The notes under the pieces were generated by a model that saw nothing but the letters and a program-made list of their open reading frames with translations, was not told the DNA's origin and searched no databases. Shown here in pieces: positions 44,939-56,726 of a DNA stretch of 64,000 nt (position 1 is its first letter; each line of letters begins with the position of its first letter). This DNA is from Epiperipatus broadwayi (Eukaryota > Onychophora > Udeonychophora > Euonychophora > Peripatidae). The stretch covers positions 122,001 to 186,000 of the forward strand of contig JAQFVV010013060.1 of NCBI GenBank assembly GCA_028023455.1. The letters run 5' to 3'. The position numbers were made by a program, and so were the translations under genes.

Positions 44939-45686
44939 TGTTAAATCCGCACTTACAACTGTGCCAATGTTATATCTGCAAGTCATACTGTGTGGTCAGC
45001 CAATAACGTTATACAATTCCCAAGCTGTTCTTTTCCAATGAGTGCTCTCCAACGAATCGGTCTGCAATGAAGCTCTCCAACGAATTGGTCTGCAATGAAT
45101 GCTCTCCAATAAATTGGTCTGCAATGAAGCTCTCCAATGAATTGGTCTGCAATCTCTCCGCTGAATTGGTTTGCAATGAATGCTCTCCAACGAATTGGTC
45201 TGCCACGAAGCTCTCCAAATGAATTGGTCTGCAACGAAGCTCTCCAACGAATTGGTCTGCAACGAAGCTCTCCAATGAATGCTCTCAATATCTCAGCTCC
45301 GTGTGTCTTTCAGCTACACCCGTGAACTACATTTCCACTGGGCGCTGATCATTAATCGCCAGCACTGATGCGAGCTATCTCTACTTAAATACTGCTTACT
45401 CAATACTGCTTGACTGCTCTCTATATTACACTGCTTGATGTTACCCTGTCTTCTTATCGCTCTCTGACAACTGCAACGATCAATCAATGCACTGACCAAT
45501 AAGGGAACGTCTCTTATCTAGAAACATTTGTAATTAGCAAATATTTCTAGGAATTGTCGATCACCATTACGTCAATGCACTAATTAAATTCCTCAGCTAT
45601 CAGAGCGCAATCTAAAACAGCCTTACGAATAAATTCTAGTTTTTCTGGAGTACACAAACATGTCTGCCATTTTACAAAACCCTACA
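44939..45686. mobile_element. Solo LTR with 5-base target duplication and internal minisatellite
   Basis: Begins TGTTAAATCCGCACTTACAA and ends AAAACCCTACA, flanked by GGTTC at 44934-44938 and 45687-45691. It matches 7157-7971. By analogy with that copy the element is oriented on the minus strand. Solo LTRs arise by recombination between the two LTRs of an element. Confidence 0.75.
45040..45280. repeat. Minisatellite inside the solo LTR
   Basis: Degenerate units such as GAAGCTCTCCAACGAATTGG and TCTGCAATGAATGCTCTCCA. Same type and position as in the 7157-7971 LTR but with a changed unit (CGAATTGGTCTG instead of ATGGTCTG). Open frames across it are artefacts of repetition. Confidence 0.75.
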
Positions 45687-46153
45687 GGTTCATTCTAAAA
45701 TTTCTCCCAATACTTGAACACAATGTTATACAAATATTATTTTTAAAGTCAGCTTGTTGTTATTGGCTGTCTTGAGTATAAATTTTGCTATAGACAAATT
45801 GTCTGATAGAAATCTTGTATAGAATTTATGGAAGGCTGTTAGATGTACAGTTTCTATTATCTTCTTTATAATCTTTTAAAATATGAGTACTACTACTGCA
45901 TTCTTTCTTTTAAACCTGTGAAACATTTAATTATTTCATAAAAAAATTTCTTAACTTTTATTTGCATCTTGTATTTTTAAGATGTCAGTAATAATTCCAT
46001 CATTTTCAGGAGCTTTCTCTTCTTCATAGATTTAACTGTGCATCTCACCTCTTTATTTAAATGCTTGGCAATTTATAAGATGTAGCAATTGCACAAATTA
46101 TTTCATTTTCTTGTTCTTTATTACTATATAATTCTTTATATAGTTCCTTGCTT

Positions 46154-47325
46154 TGTGTATTTAACTACGAAGCTGAATGCCAACAATTATTACAAACTTA
46201 TTAATTACAAGAAAACAATGTTAATAAAGATTAGACAATATTTGTTTACAAATATATACACATAGTTAACCAGTTTAACTCAGTATCGGTTCCAGAATTG
46301 CCTAATTTACAAACATAATCAATTGATTCCCTGATTTTAAGTTCTAAACCCTCAAGGCTAATATAACCACAGACTATACAGAACTACAACTCTAGTAGTG
46401 GTGGACCTAAGTGAATAACTAAAGTTTACACTCACAGTTCCTTTATGCACAATCCTATTTGACCTTATCAGGTGTACACAAATAATATAAGATCAGTGTG
46501 GTCTGTTGAGTTTCCCTATCCAACTGTTTTTCACTTATAGAGACACAAATTCTGGGAACACATCTCTCAATGCAGAAAAGTAGATACACTTTTCCCTCAG
46601 CTCTGAAACAGCAACCACAACAGCATTATGACTAGTAAACAAAGCTGACACAAAAGACCCTTGCTCATTTCAGCACCCACTATTTATACTTTTTTCTCCC
46701 TCGCTTCATATCCATTAATATCATTATTAACATTCTAAATGGGTAATGGCAAAATCCTTTAGATGAAAACAATAGGGTAGCAGCAATCCATTAGACTAAT
46801 GCATCTTAATTTGCGTATGTTCACATTCCTTTCTCTTCTAATTAGTGCTTGCTTTAGGTATTTATTCATTTGTTTGATTTGTTAAAATAATTTAATGTTT
46901 AAATTTAAACAGTAACAGTTTTTTTCTGTATTTAAAAAATCCACTAAGCACATCCAGCATTGTAATTCACAACTCAGTTTATCTTTAAGCAATCTTTTGT
47001 GCATTTCTTTTAACCTGCAATCTCTACCTAATTTTAAGTTTATTTTATCTATATGCAATCTTTCTTCGTTGCTTTTAAATTTAAACTAATTTATCGAAAA
47101 TAAAGTTTCTTTATTTTTCATCAATCTTTATTTTTCATTGCTTTTAGAAACTTAAATATCTTTGTGCATCTAAGTTTCTTTTTAACTATTTGCAATCTTT
47201 TTTATTGCTTAAAAACTTATTACATCTATCTATTTTTAAGTTTCCCATTAGTATTTTTTTCAAACTATCTTTATAGCTTATATCCATAGAGTTGCTAACA
47301 CAATATATATTTACAAAATATAACA
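46154..47325. mobile_element. 1.17 kb insertion in the old LINE, possible solo LTR
   Basis: The LINE text stops near 46153 and resumes at 47326. The inserted segment begins TGTGTATTTAACTACGAAGC and ends TTACAAAATATAACA, so TG...CA ends fit an LTR. No exact target duplication is seen (TGCTT versus CTCTT). No coding capacity. Confidence 0.5.
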
Positions 47326-47660
47326 CTCTTCTATGAATTTCATGACATCATCTCTCCTTTTAGTAATAGTTCCACATTATCTTCTTATTACTAAAACAAC
47401 TTTCACTACCATCATATTGTCCCTTAAACCTCCAACTTTGAAACTTAAATAAATGAACTTTTCTATACAAATATTACTAGTGATATCATGTTTGGGTGTG
47501 TATCAAAAATCAAGAATTATTTTTGAAAGATAGAACTTAAAAATTGGCTCTTTCAGTCTTAAGTTTTGCATTTGCATAAAATTTAAATCTTAATTAAAAT
47601 TGTTCGGTGAAGAGCAGCTTTTAATATTACATTTTGATACAGAATCTTGATGCTATATAT

Positions 47661-50600
47661 CAGGCATGTCAAACTGGCGGCCCCAGGGCCGCATGCGGCC
47701 CTCGAAAGGATTTTTCATGGCCCTCGTCTAAGATGCTATGTAATAAAATGAAAACAGAACGATATGTTGCAAACAATAAATTAATTTTTTTTTAAAAAGC
47801 TCTTATATTTAATTACATGAACTAAAATATATACAGTAATTGTTGTCTACATACATAGCTAATTTATAATTCTCGGTTACACGCATAGCTTATGCCTTTA
47901 TGATGATGAAGCATTTGAGATATGTGAATACCAAAGCTGGCAACGTTAATAATGTGCTGCTGTGCTTCCGAGAACATAAATACATTAGTCAGCTATTCGC
48001 GCCACCAACGTAGCAATCCTATCTGCAGATATTGTTTTTTTTCTTTGAATTGTAACAAAAGGCAGTTGCGCTAGTTTCTTTATCCGGATTGGTGTGTTAA
48101 AAATTTGCGGGTTGTTTCCTTTTATAACTCATTCAAAAAATATAAGTAAACTGCTATATCCAAGAGTTTATATCTTTCTGAAACTAGTCAGACAGCATAA
48201 GAAATAACGAGCATGCATTTTGTTATATAATATTTTAATTATAATCAAACATGAGAAACAATAATATTTTACATATAAGTTAGTAACGATTACATTTCAG
48301 TTTGGAAAACACTAAAAGTTCTACAATTTTACCAGTGTATGTTCGGCCTTGGGAAACTTTAGTGGCCTCGACCATTTCTAACCTAAGGCCTTATGCACAG
48401 CTTTCTTCTTTGTCACATCTCTATCTTAATTGCTCCGTGCTGGGAAGTCAGGACTGAGAGAGAGAGAAAAAACGTAATCCGTACCTTTTATAGCTACCTC
48501 CATTTATCGAGCATAATTCCAGGAGCGAGAATCGATAGCAGCGCTCTCTTTACATTTAAATACTAGAGTAGCGTTAAATTTTTACGAAGCATATTTTGCA
48601 TAAACGTAGTTGCAATTTTTTAAATTTTAAAAATTTAAATCTAAAGCTCTATTTTTATTACAGAAAATGCCACTTCCAACGCTAAATAAAAAACGAAAGA
48701 TTGATGACGAGGGAAGAAAATTTCAAGAAAGGTGGGAACTGAATTATTTTTGTGTGGAAGTCCGATCTATTACGTGCTTAATTTGCAAAGAAACTATTAG
48801 TGTTGCTAAAGAATACAATATTAAGCGACATTATAGCACTAATCACGAAAAACAATTTTCGTGTTTTGAAGCTAAAATAAGAGAAGAAAAATTAAAAACA
48901 ATGAAGAATTCATTAAGTAGCCAGCAAGGAGTGCTACATCGGAAGATAAAAAGTAATGAATCAGTAACAAGAGCTAGTTATGAAATAAGCTATTTATTAG
49001 CAAAACATTCAAAAGCATTCACCGATGGTTCTTTAATCAAGGAATGTATAATAAAAGCTGCCGAATTTGTCTGTCCAGAAAAAGTACAAGCATTTCGAGA
49101 CATCTCATTATCAAGAAATATGGTGGCAGATAGAATTACTGAAATGGCAGATGACATCACTTCGCAATTACAGAAAATATCTACCAAAATCCAGTTCTTT
49201 TCAATTGCTATTGAAGAAAGTACGGATATAAGAGATGTTGCACAAGTTGCTGTTTTTTTTCGTGGTTGCGATAATAACATGAGGATCACCGAAGAATTGT
49301 TGGAATTCATCCCTCTTCACGGAACAACAACTGGTGAAGATATTTTTGATGCCGTATGGAGCATTTTAGAAAAACTTGCTCTTTCGCCTTGTTGACAAGC
49401 TTGTTTCTGTTACAACTGATGGTGCTAAATCGATGACAGGTGAAACTAAAGGTTTTGCGTCACGACTAGCAAGGAAATTACAAGACGAATATCCAGATAA
49501 ACCGAAAATCAAAGCTTTTCATTGCCTCATTCACCAACAAGTTCTCTGTTTAAAATTATTAAAAATGGATCAAGTACTTAAAACAGTTACAAAGATAGTC
49601 AACTTTATTCGATCAAGAGCACTTAACCATCGCCAATTTACTTCGTTCCTTAAAGATTTAGAATCCGAATTCGAAGATCTTCCTTATTACACAGAAGTTC
49701 GTTGGTTGTCCTGCCACAATGTCTTAAAGAGCTTCTATCTGATTTTGGAGGAAATAATATTATTTTTTGAAATGAAAGATGAAAACAACGAAAATATATC
49801 AATTATAAAAGATCCATTGTGGGTACAAGACCTAGCATTTTTAATAGATATTACAGGCCATCTGAATAATCTTAATATTACATTGCAAGGCAAAAATCAA
49901 TTGATAACGAATATGTATGATGCAGTTGCAAGCTTTGTACAAAAACTGAATTTGTTTAAAAATCATTTGCAAAAGAACGTTTTGACGTATTTTCCTACAT
50001 GTGAGCAGTTAAAAGCACAAAATCAAAGTTGCTCGTTTCACATCACTCTGCAAAAATTGAAAAAATAAAAGACGAATTCGATAAATGTTTTGATGATTTC
50101 AAGGAGTTCGAAAAAATTTTTTCTCTTTTCACGGGACCATTTGCCTTTGAAGTCGAAAAAGCTCCGACTTCGATACAACTGGAATTAATTGATTTCCAGA
50201 ATGATTCGATTTTAAAAACCAAATATCAAGAAGTAGGAACTCCGAAAATTTATTCCTATTTAGGTGAAAGATACCCGGAAATTAAAAAATTTGCTGCACA
50301 AATTTTAAGCTTTTTTGGAAGTACATACTTATGTGAGAAATTATTTTCATGCATGAAATTAAATAAAACAGCTTACAGATCAAGATTAACTGATAAACAT
50401 CTATCTGCCATAATGAAAATTGCTTGTTCTCAGTCTTTGAATCCAGATATTGAAAAACTAGTAAGAGGAAAACGCTGGCAAGTTTCCAGTAAAAACAATA
50501 AATTGTAGTTTTATAAATATGTAATCAGATAAAATAAATGTTTAAATAAAAGCAATACTATATCAATTGTATATTATTGAAGTGAATTCACTAAACTACA

Positions 50601-50742
50601 TAATATGCTTTAATTACCCTATCTATATTCCTGCATTTTCACTTTCAAAATACAATTTTAAGAAAATTTGTGTGATGTGGCCCGCGAGAATCTTACCAGT
50701 AGCATAAAGTGGCCCATTGTTTGAATGAGTTTGACATGCCTG
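47661..50742 (+). mobile_element. hAT DNA transposon with 8-base target duplication
   Basis: Terminal inverted repeats CAGGCATGTCAAACT are identical at both ends (15 bases), with GC-rich subterminal text (GGCCGCATGCGGCCC). A perfect 8-base duplication CTATATAT lies at 47653-47660 and 50743-50750, diagnostic of hAT. The terminal sequence is of the type seen in Charlie8-like elements. The interior encodes one transposase with two frameshifts. Confidence 0.92.
48667..50508 (+). pseudogene. hAT transposase, GTF2IRD2/ZBED type, two frameshifts
   Basis: Three overlapping frames (48667-49395, 49376-50068, 50029-50508) cover a whole transposase of about 610 residues. A BED-like zinc finger is near residues 35-60 (CLICKETISVAKEYNIKRHY, then H). 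Catalytic-core blocks follow: IAIEESTDIRDVAQVAVFFR, then SVTTDGAKSMTG, AFHCLIHQQVLC and EVRWLSCHNVL. The C-terminal hAT dimerisation motif reads ILSFFGSTYLCEKLFSCM and YRSRLTDKHLSAIM. Frame moves from 1 to 2 near 49385 and back to 1 near 50045. It is closest in style to the transposase domesticated in GTF2IRD2. Few other defects are seen, so inactivation looks fairly recent. Confidence 0.9.
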
Positions 50743-50854
50743 CTATATATGCATATATATAATAGTAGGTAATAGTATGAATACTAAACTCTACCGTTTG
50801 ATGGTGCTCTTTTTCTCCCAATGCACATCAATATACAGATTCACGGGCCGTCGG

Positions 50855-51730
50855 TTTCTTTACAGAATATTACAGTACAAAAATTTTTTTTTTCACTTTC
50901 TATACATAAAATTAATGTTTTTTTTTTTTTTTTTTGCATTTTTGATAAACAAACACTTTGTTTTTATATGGTGTGTGTGTGTGTGGGGGGGGGGTTGGTT
51001 TGCTTTTAAATTATCAACTTTTTTGATTTTGAATTATCGGTTTCTTTACATAATACCACAGTAAAAAAATTTTTGGTTTACCCCTTTCTATACATAAAAC
51101 TCATATGTTTTTTTTTTTTTTTGCCTTTTTAATAAACAAACACCACTTTTTTTTTAGATGATAGAGCGGGGGGGGGGGGGATTGGTTTGCTTTTAAATTT
51201 ATGCCTTTTTTTTGGTTTAAACAATTCAATTTTAATTAATAAACCAACAGTTGTTTTTAGAGGGTGGAAGAGGGTTGGTTTGAATTTTAATTCTCGTCTT
51301 TTAGTGTCTTTTGCTGATATACTGGAAACGTTGCATATTAATTTTAAATGTGTTCGAATATAGAATACATATAAAGAGATAGATTAACAAAATATATGAA
51401 TTATTTGAGGGGGTTGGTTTACTTTTAAATTATCAACTTTTTATTGATTTTGAGCTTTTTTTTGTTGGAAAGCCTTATTAACCAATTCATTTTTAATAAA
51501 ACAACAGTTGGTTTTTAGAGGGTGGAGGGGGGTTGGTTTGATTTTTAATTATAGTCTTTTATTTTGTTATTATGAGGGTTTTTTTTTTTAAAAAAAATAT
51601 TTTCGCTACCGAAACCTTTATATGATAGTGAAAAGTCCTTCCTTTATTTTTTGCCTTTTTCAAAAAGCCTTAATTAAACAGTTTGTTTTTTAAAAAAACA
51701 ACATTTTTTTAGGGGGGTGGGGAATTACGG
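50855..51730. repeat. Tandem repeats with poly-G and poly-T tracts
   Basis: At least four degenerate units of about 150-200 bases, each with a G run and GGTTGG (near 50980, 51170, 51260, 51520), followed by TTTGCTTTTAAATTAT and TTTTTAATAAACAAACA. G runs reach about 12 bases. On the plus strand these could form G-quadruplexes in part. Confidence 0.65.
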
Positions 51731-51804
51731 TTTGTTTGACTCCAATAGGAGATGAGTCTCAAAGCTGTAAGTAACAGGATTTTGAGCTATCCAATCAACT
51801 TCCC

Positions 51805-52017
51805 TTACGCAGAACCAGGTATGCTTGCAGGAGTGGCAACGGAATTCCCCAGGTCCTGTAGTTGATGACAACCATGCTCCTCCTGCAAACACATTTGGCA
51901 GGATTTTTTCTCCTTCTGGAAAAACACAACAGCGTCAACTTTTGTGGCAGGCAATTCACTCCAACCAATTTTGAACACTTGCCACACCAACATTTTACTG
52001 TTCTCGCACAAATTCAT
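51805..52017 (-). CDS. Small frame in the TIR element, unrecognised
   Basis: 70 residues with a Cys/His set (FQKEKKSCQMCLQEEHGC). The frame is closed on both sides and other frames nearby also contain stops, so it may be a remnant of a transposase. No function is proposed. Confidence 0.25.
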   Translation of the reverse strand: MNLCENSKMLVWQVFKIGWSELPATKVDAVVFFQKEKKSCQMCLQEEHGCHQLQDLGNSVATPASIPGSA

Positions 52018-52407
52018 GCATAAACATGCATGGGCGCATGAATCAGCAGAACTCTGCTGAAAACCCTAACCTTTTCAGGTTGTGTGCAGTTCAAAATCAT
52101 CGAGAAACATCCGTGATGGCCTGACAATTTTTAATATGTAATGCTAAATCCACTACGGTTTCTCAAAATTTTTCCACAATGAATTTTTTGATAGTTTTAC
52201 ATCTTTCAAATATGGCCACCATCAAATCAGACTGTGGTGAGAGTTGAATTGTGCTCACTTGAGGAATACTGTCGCAAGTCAATGGGCGTAGTATTTCGTT
52301 ATGTCATCATAGGATACATCGCCCGCCACTAAAACAGTATATTGATGTGCATTATGTGAAAAACAATGCCATCAAGCGGTAGGGTTCAGTATTCATACTA
52401 TTACCTA

Positions 52408-54299
52408 ATAGTATTATAATTCGATGTCCGTATTTATTCAAATCAATATACGTAATCTTGTAATTGAATATTTATAATTACAATAATTAGATATATGTAA
52501 AGTAATAACTTTAAATTTTTTTTATCCACTTTTGACTATCCTCATAGTCTTTGTCAACTAACACTTTGAAAGGTTTTTAAAATGATGCCAAATGTTTAAT
52601 AAACCAACAAGGGTAGGTCTGTGGACTTTGTCAGTTTTGTTGTGTTTATATCTAATATGTGTGGACAAGTGTTCTGATCATTTAATAACAAAAAACTCAT
52701 TAACTAAATGTTAAAATCTTTGTGAAAAGTATTTACAATAGCAAAAAATATATAATGTTTATAATACAGAAGCTTGCCTCTGTTGCAGTTGGAAAATGCG
52801 CAATTGTTAATAGTACAACTAGTACTTGGAAAGGAATGCTCAGACTCACTTTTGAACCCTGATACTTTCAGCCTACAGATATGTGTGCAGATATGACAGT
52901 GTCAATAGCTAGAAGATTTTATGCCTCATTGTATTTTATCATATAAAGTATGCAGTTATCATCATCTAGGATCTGAAAGTTGTCTGAATTACCTTCTCAA
53001 ATGGACTTCAACATATAGTGAGATCCCTTATGGGAAATAATTGGATTCATTTGACTCAGCTTTCCAATTTGTTTGCTTGCATTGTTGGTTATTTATTTCC
53101 TTTATCATTCCATCATTGAGCTCTATTGCCCATTCAATCCGATCTTGATAAAGTATAGTCTTAATCAGAACATTATTTGACGATGAGCTTCTGATGATAT
53201 CACAACACATATTGATTAAGGTGATTTTAAGAATGTTGTTACTATTTATGTATATATATATGTATAGGAAAGATTGCAGTAACTAACATGGAATTTTAGT
53301 CATAGTTGGTTGCTAGAAAGATATGATAGTTTTTTTTGAGTGAATAAGTCAACACCCACTCAGTGCCCCCTCAACTTATTATTAATAATTACATTTTTAA
53401 AAAAAAATGTTTATACTATAATCTTAATTTACATCTGAATAATATACATATATAATAGCATCCATGTTATTTACATGTACATGTTGAAAATACTATATTT
53501 TCCAGTTCAATATACAACATATATTCTATTGTTATCAAAGCTTATCATCAAATGTGAGCTATTATAATGACATATGTGAGGAAGTATAAAACAAAATATA
53601 GAGTATATTGTGTCTTTACTGTATTACATTTCTATATATATATATTATAGATATTAAGTTTCCTGTTTAAAGATAGTTTGAATAACTAAACAATAGAATT
53701 TTTTGACCAAGCAGTAACACGATTGATCAAACTTTTAATCTGGTATATGTCCTTTTAAAATAGAGGCCAATACTATATATCCCCCTCACCATTAAATGAT
53801 TCAATAATTTTAATTCTCTGTTTCTTTCTATCCATAGTTTCTCTTACCTTATTCATCCATATTATGAGTGGGACTTTCTGAACCTCTTACAATTTCTTTA
53901 AATAGTTTTAATTTTCAAATGTCATCTGATTATAGTTTATATATATAAAAACTCAATAATGAAATGATTACTTCAAATAGAGTTATACCATTTCTCAAAT
54001 TGATAAAATCTTTTATACATTGTGACTATAAATTTTATTTATTAAGAACAGAGCTTTTGCATAGACCTAAATGATAAACTTATCATCATCTTCAACTACT
54101 TGTAAATGAGTATGACTTTAAAAAAATAAATCAAATAACTTTACTGTTCAGAAGTTTATAAGAAGTCTGAGTGCTGGAAGTGGCAGGGGTAGTCCATGAT
54201 TCATAGAAGGTGAGTTCCAGAATCTGCCAGTCTGCCACCATGATATGCAAGGTAATATGACCATTATAAGTATAGAAGGAAAAAAAAATAGAAAATTTT
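52408..54299. other. AT-rich spacer
   Basis: No gene recognised. Short minus-strand frame at 53028-53210 is not like any family I know. Confidence 0.4.
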
Positions 54300-55260
54300 A
54301 AGAATAAAGCACATCACCATTAAAACATCACATGACCACTATTTCATATTCTTGCATAAGCTATTAAAATAGCAGGTGTCTACATACAGAAGCAACATCT
54401 AGGGCAAGCTATAGTAATCATTAGATGCTGGAAAGTTTGTGCATTTAAATCCCTATAGTGCCTATGCATCCAACATCCCCTGATTTTCTAGCTTATGACT
54501 ATCATCAGTAAAGACCCTTGAATTTAAGAGTAATGCACTTAGCAACTCCATCAACCTTTTACCAATTAAGTCAAATATAAAACAAAATGAGCCCAAATTA
54601 AAAACATAATAATGTTTTCAATCCAAATTAATTTGTTTGTATAGTCATAGAGATCTGAACCTAGTTCAGTATCTATATGCTTTACTGCCTTTGATTTTTT
54701 ATAATGATAATCATCAACATCCTTTGGCTAGATTGGTATTAAACCATTAAAACAACACATGCCCAATATTTCTTATCCTTGCACAAGTTATTCTCTCCAT
54801 AGAGTAGTGCTGTTTAGCACAAGCAAGCTATAGTAATCAATAGATGTTAAAATGTTTGTCCATTTAAATCCTTACCCAGTGCCTACTCTTTCAATATCCC
54901 CAAGTCTAGATTCTAGTCTATGGCTGACATCAATGAGAAATCTTGGGTCTGACAGCAAGGCACTTAGACCTTTGGATTTAATGCATTCTTACAGCAATTA
55001 CCTTTTATCTATTTAGTCAACTAGAAAATAATGAGCCCAAATTGCAAAGATGTTTTCAATCTCAGCTAACATGCCTGTATAATCATACAGATCTGAACCC
55101 GGTTCTGTATCTATATATTTTGGTGTCCTTAATTTTTTTTATAGCCATAGTCACCAACATCCTTGGTTAGGATTGGTATTAAACCATCAAAACAGCACAC
55201 ATAATCACCATTTCTTTTCCTAAGCAAGAGCTATTAAAATAATAGAAACTCAATTAATAG
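54300..55260. repeat. Cluster of diverged foldback family B pieces
   Basis: Repeated blocks occur two to three times: AGCAAGCTATAGTAATCAAT, ATCCCCTGATTTTCTAGCTTATGAC or similar, TAGAGATCTGAACCTAGTTC, and GATTGGTATTAAACCAT. At least two partial units are arranged in tandem. Non-coding. Confidence 0.5.
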
Positions 55261-56269
55261 ATGACTATGGCTATAGAAAAACTGTATGACTATACAGGAA
55301 AATTATCTTGGATTAAAAATGCTGTGTTTTCACTTTGATCTCATTCTTTTTAGTTGACTAAATAGGTACAAGGTAGTTGCTGGAGCGATGCATTAAATTA
55401 GTGATGGTGAACCATTTTATGTGTGCATGCTAAAAATTTAAATTATATTTGAGTGATTGGCATGCCATACAATTCTTAAATCAAAATATAAACAACTTAA
55501 TTACTGCAAATTTTTAAAAATTTATAAATCAACAAAACAATAGCAATAATAATTCATTTATTTCCAAATTTCATAGCTTTACAAAATTCTTAATAATAAT
55601 AATAATTAAATAAAATTTCTAAACAAACTAAATACAAGTGAATAATATTTATTTAGAAGAGCATGAGTTGAATAAAATTTAATAGTAAAAAATTAATAAT
55701 AATTAAAATAAAATTTTGAAAATAAACATAATCAATATAAATCGATATTATTTAATGAGATTTTTGCTGTTGTACAGTGGATACCAAATGTTTTATATCT
55801 GATTCATAATTTTCCACCATGCAGTTTCACATTTAATTCATTTAAATTTGAAAAACATATCAACAAAAATATTAATGTAGAAAGCCATTCAACATCCATT
55901 AGTTGATTATATTTTTCAATGATTTTCTTGTTAAGTAAAAAAAATCTAATTTTATCTAAACATTCAACAAATCTTTGAAAAAACTTTTCCTTGACTTAAC
56001 CATCAAATATTGTTGTACATAATTAAACCATTGTATTCTGACTTCACCTCATTCAATAAGTTTAGAAATTTTCATTATTTAGCACCTGTACAGATATAAA
56101 ATTGACTAAGTCACAATGTTCACATTAACTAGTGGCTTAAAGCTGGCTTTCTTGCATAAAAACTGCTAATGTATAATGTAATAAAAATCTAAAATTGAAT
56201 GTCTAATACAATTAGTAATAAATGAAAAAAAAAAAAAGTTTTTTTCCAGTCATACTTGGAGCACCATTT
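55261..56269. other. AT-rich spacer
   Basis: No gene recognised. Confidence 0.45.
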
Positions 56270-56289
56270 GTAGCATAGAAATAATCACT

Positions 56290-56726
56290 GCAACTAAATT
56301 AATTGAATATAGAGCTATTTTATCTAATTGATTGTATGGAAGTGAAACTTGGACACACTATCCTCATAATATAAAGGTATTAGAAAAGTTTCATTTAAGG
56401 ATGCTTTGAAAAACTTTAAAAATACATGGCAAGATCATACACCCAATCAAAATATTCTTCGACTTACTGAATGTGATATTATTTGGAAACCATAACTCCG
56501 TTGGATTGGACATGCAAAACGAATGAACAATGGAAGAGTGTTCTATAGTGAACTTCGGTTTCGTAGGAATAAATCCAATCTATGTTATAAGGACTATTTC
56601 AAAGACATTCTAAAGAAGTGCAATGTCAATAGTTTCCACTGGGGAAATATGGCAGAGCAACTATTAGACATGGTGTTGAAGTATTTCAGAAAGTTTTCTG
56701 CTGAAGAAATTAAGATACATTCGTGA
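56290..56726 (+). mobile_element. LINE post-RT fragment
   Basis: Frames read a LINE block after the reverse transcriptase: near 56330 YG-like text with EVKLGH, then LEKFHLRML, WQDHTPNQNILRLTECDI, LRWIGHAKRMNNGR and YFKDILKKCNVNSFHW. This is the well-known KVLEKFHQR...LRWIGHVxRM region of many animal LINEs (a family distinct from the RTE-like copy). A stop near 56495 splits it. The last piece (56523-56726) is open. Confidence 0.7.

Larger units (their letters stand above)
44325..47400 (-). mobile_element. Old RTE-like LINE copy, split by two insertions
   Basis: Minus-strand LINE colinear with 60115-61290 of the full-length copy: 44335-44938 (start of the post-RT and RT region), 45692-46153 (5' side of RT), and 47326-47400. 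It is much more diverged than the 59.7-62.9 kb copy and has no long frame. The alignment gives the exact points where two other sequences inserted (44939-45686 and 46154-47325). Confidence 0.7.
50768..52405. mobile_element. Unclassified TIR DNA transposon with G-rich tandem repeats
   Basis: Imperfect inverted ends of about 95 bases: GGTAATAGTATGAATACTAA at the left and the inverse at the right (GTATTCATACTATTACC), both containing AATGCACATCAATATAC. TA flanks both ends (50766-50767, 52406-52407), suggesting a TA target duplication. The right interior (51740-52340) is GC-richer and has minus-strand frame pieces (51805-52017) without a family I recognise. The left interior is a set of tandem repeats. 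Confidence 0.6.

Noticed and set aside
48990-49310. Minus-strand frame opposite the hAT transposase
   Set aside because: Shadow of the transposase gene, which has clear domain support on the plus strand.
50777-51064. Phe-rich open frames
   Set aside because: They arise from poly-T and poly-G tandem repeats in the TIR element.
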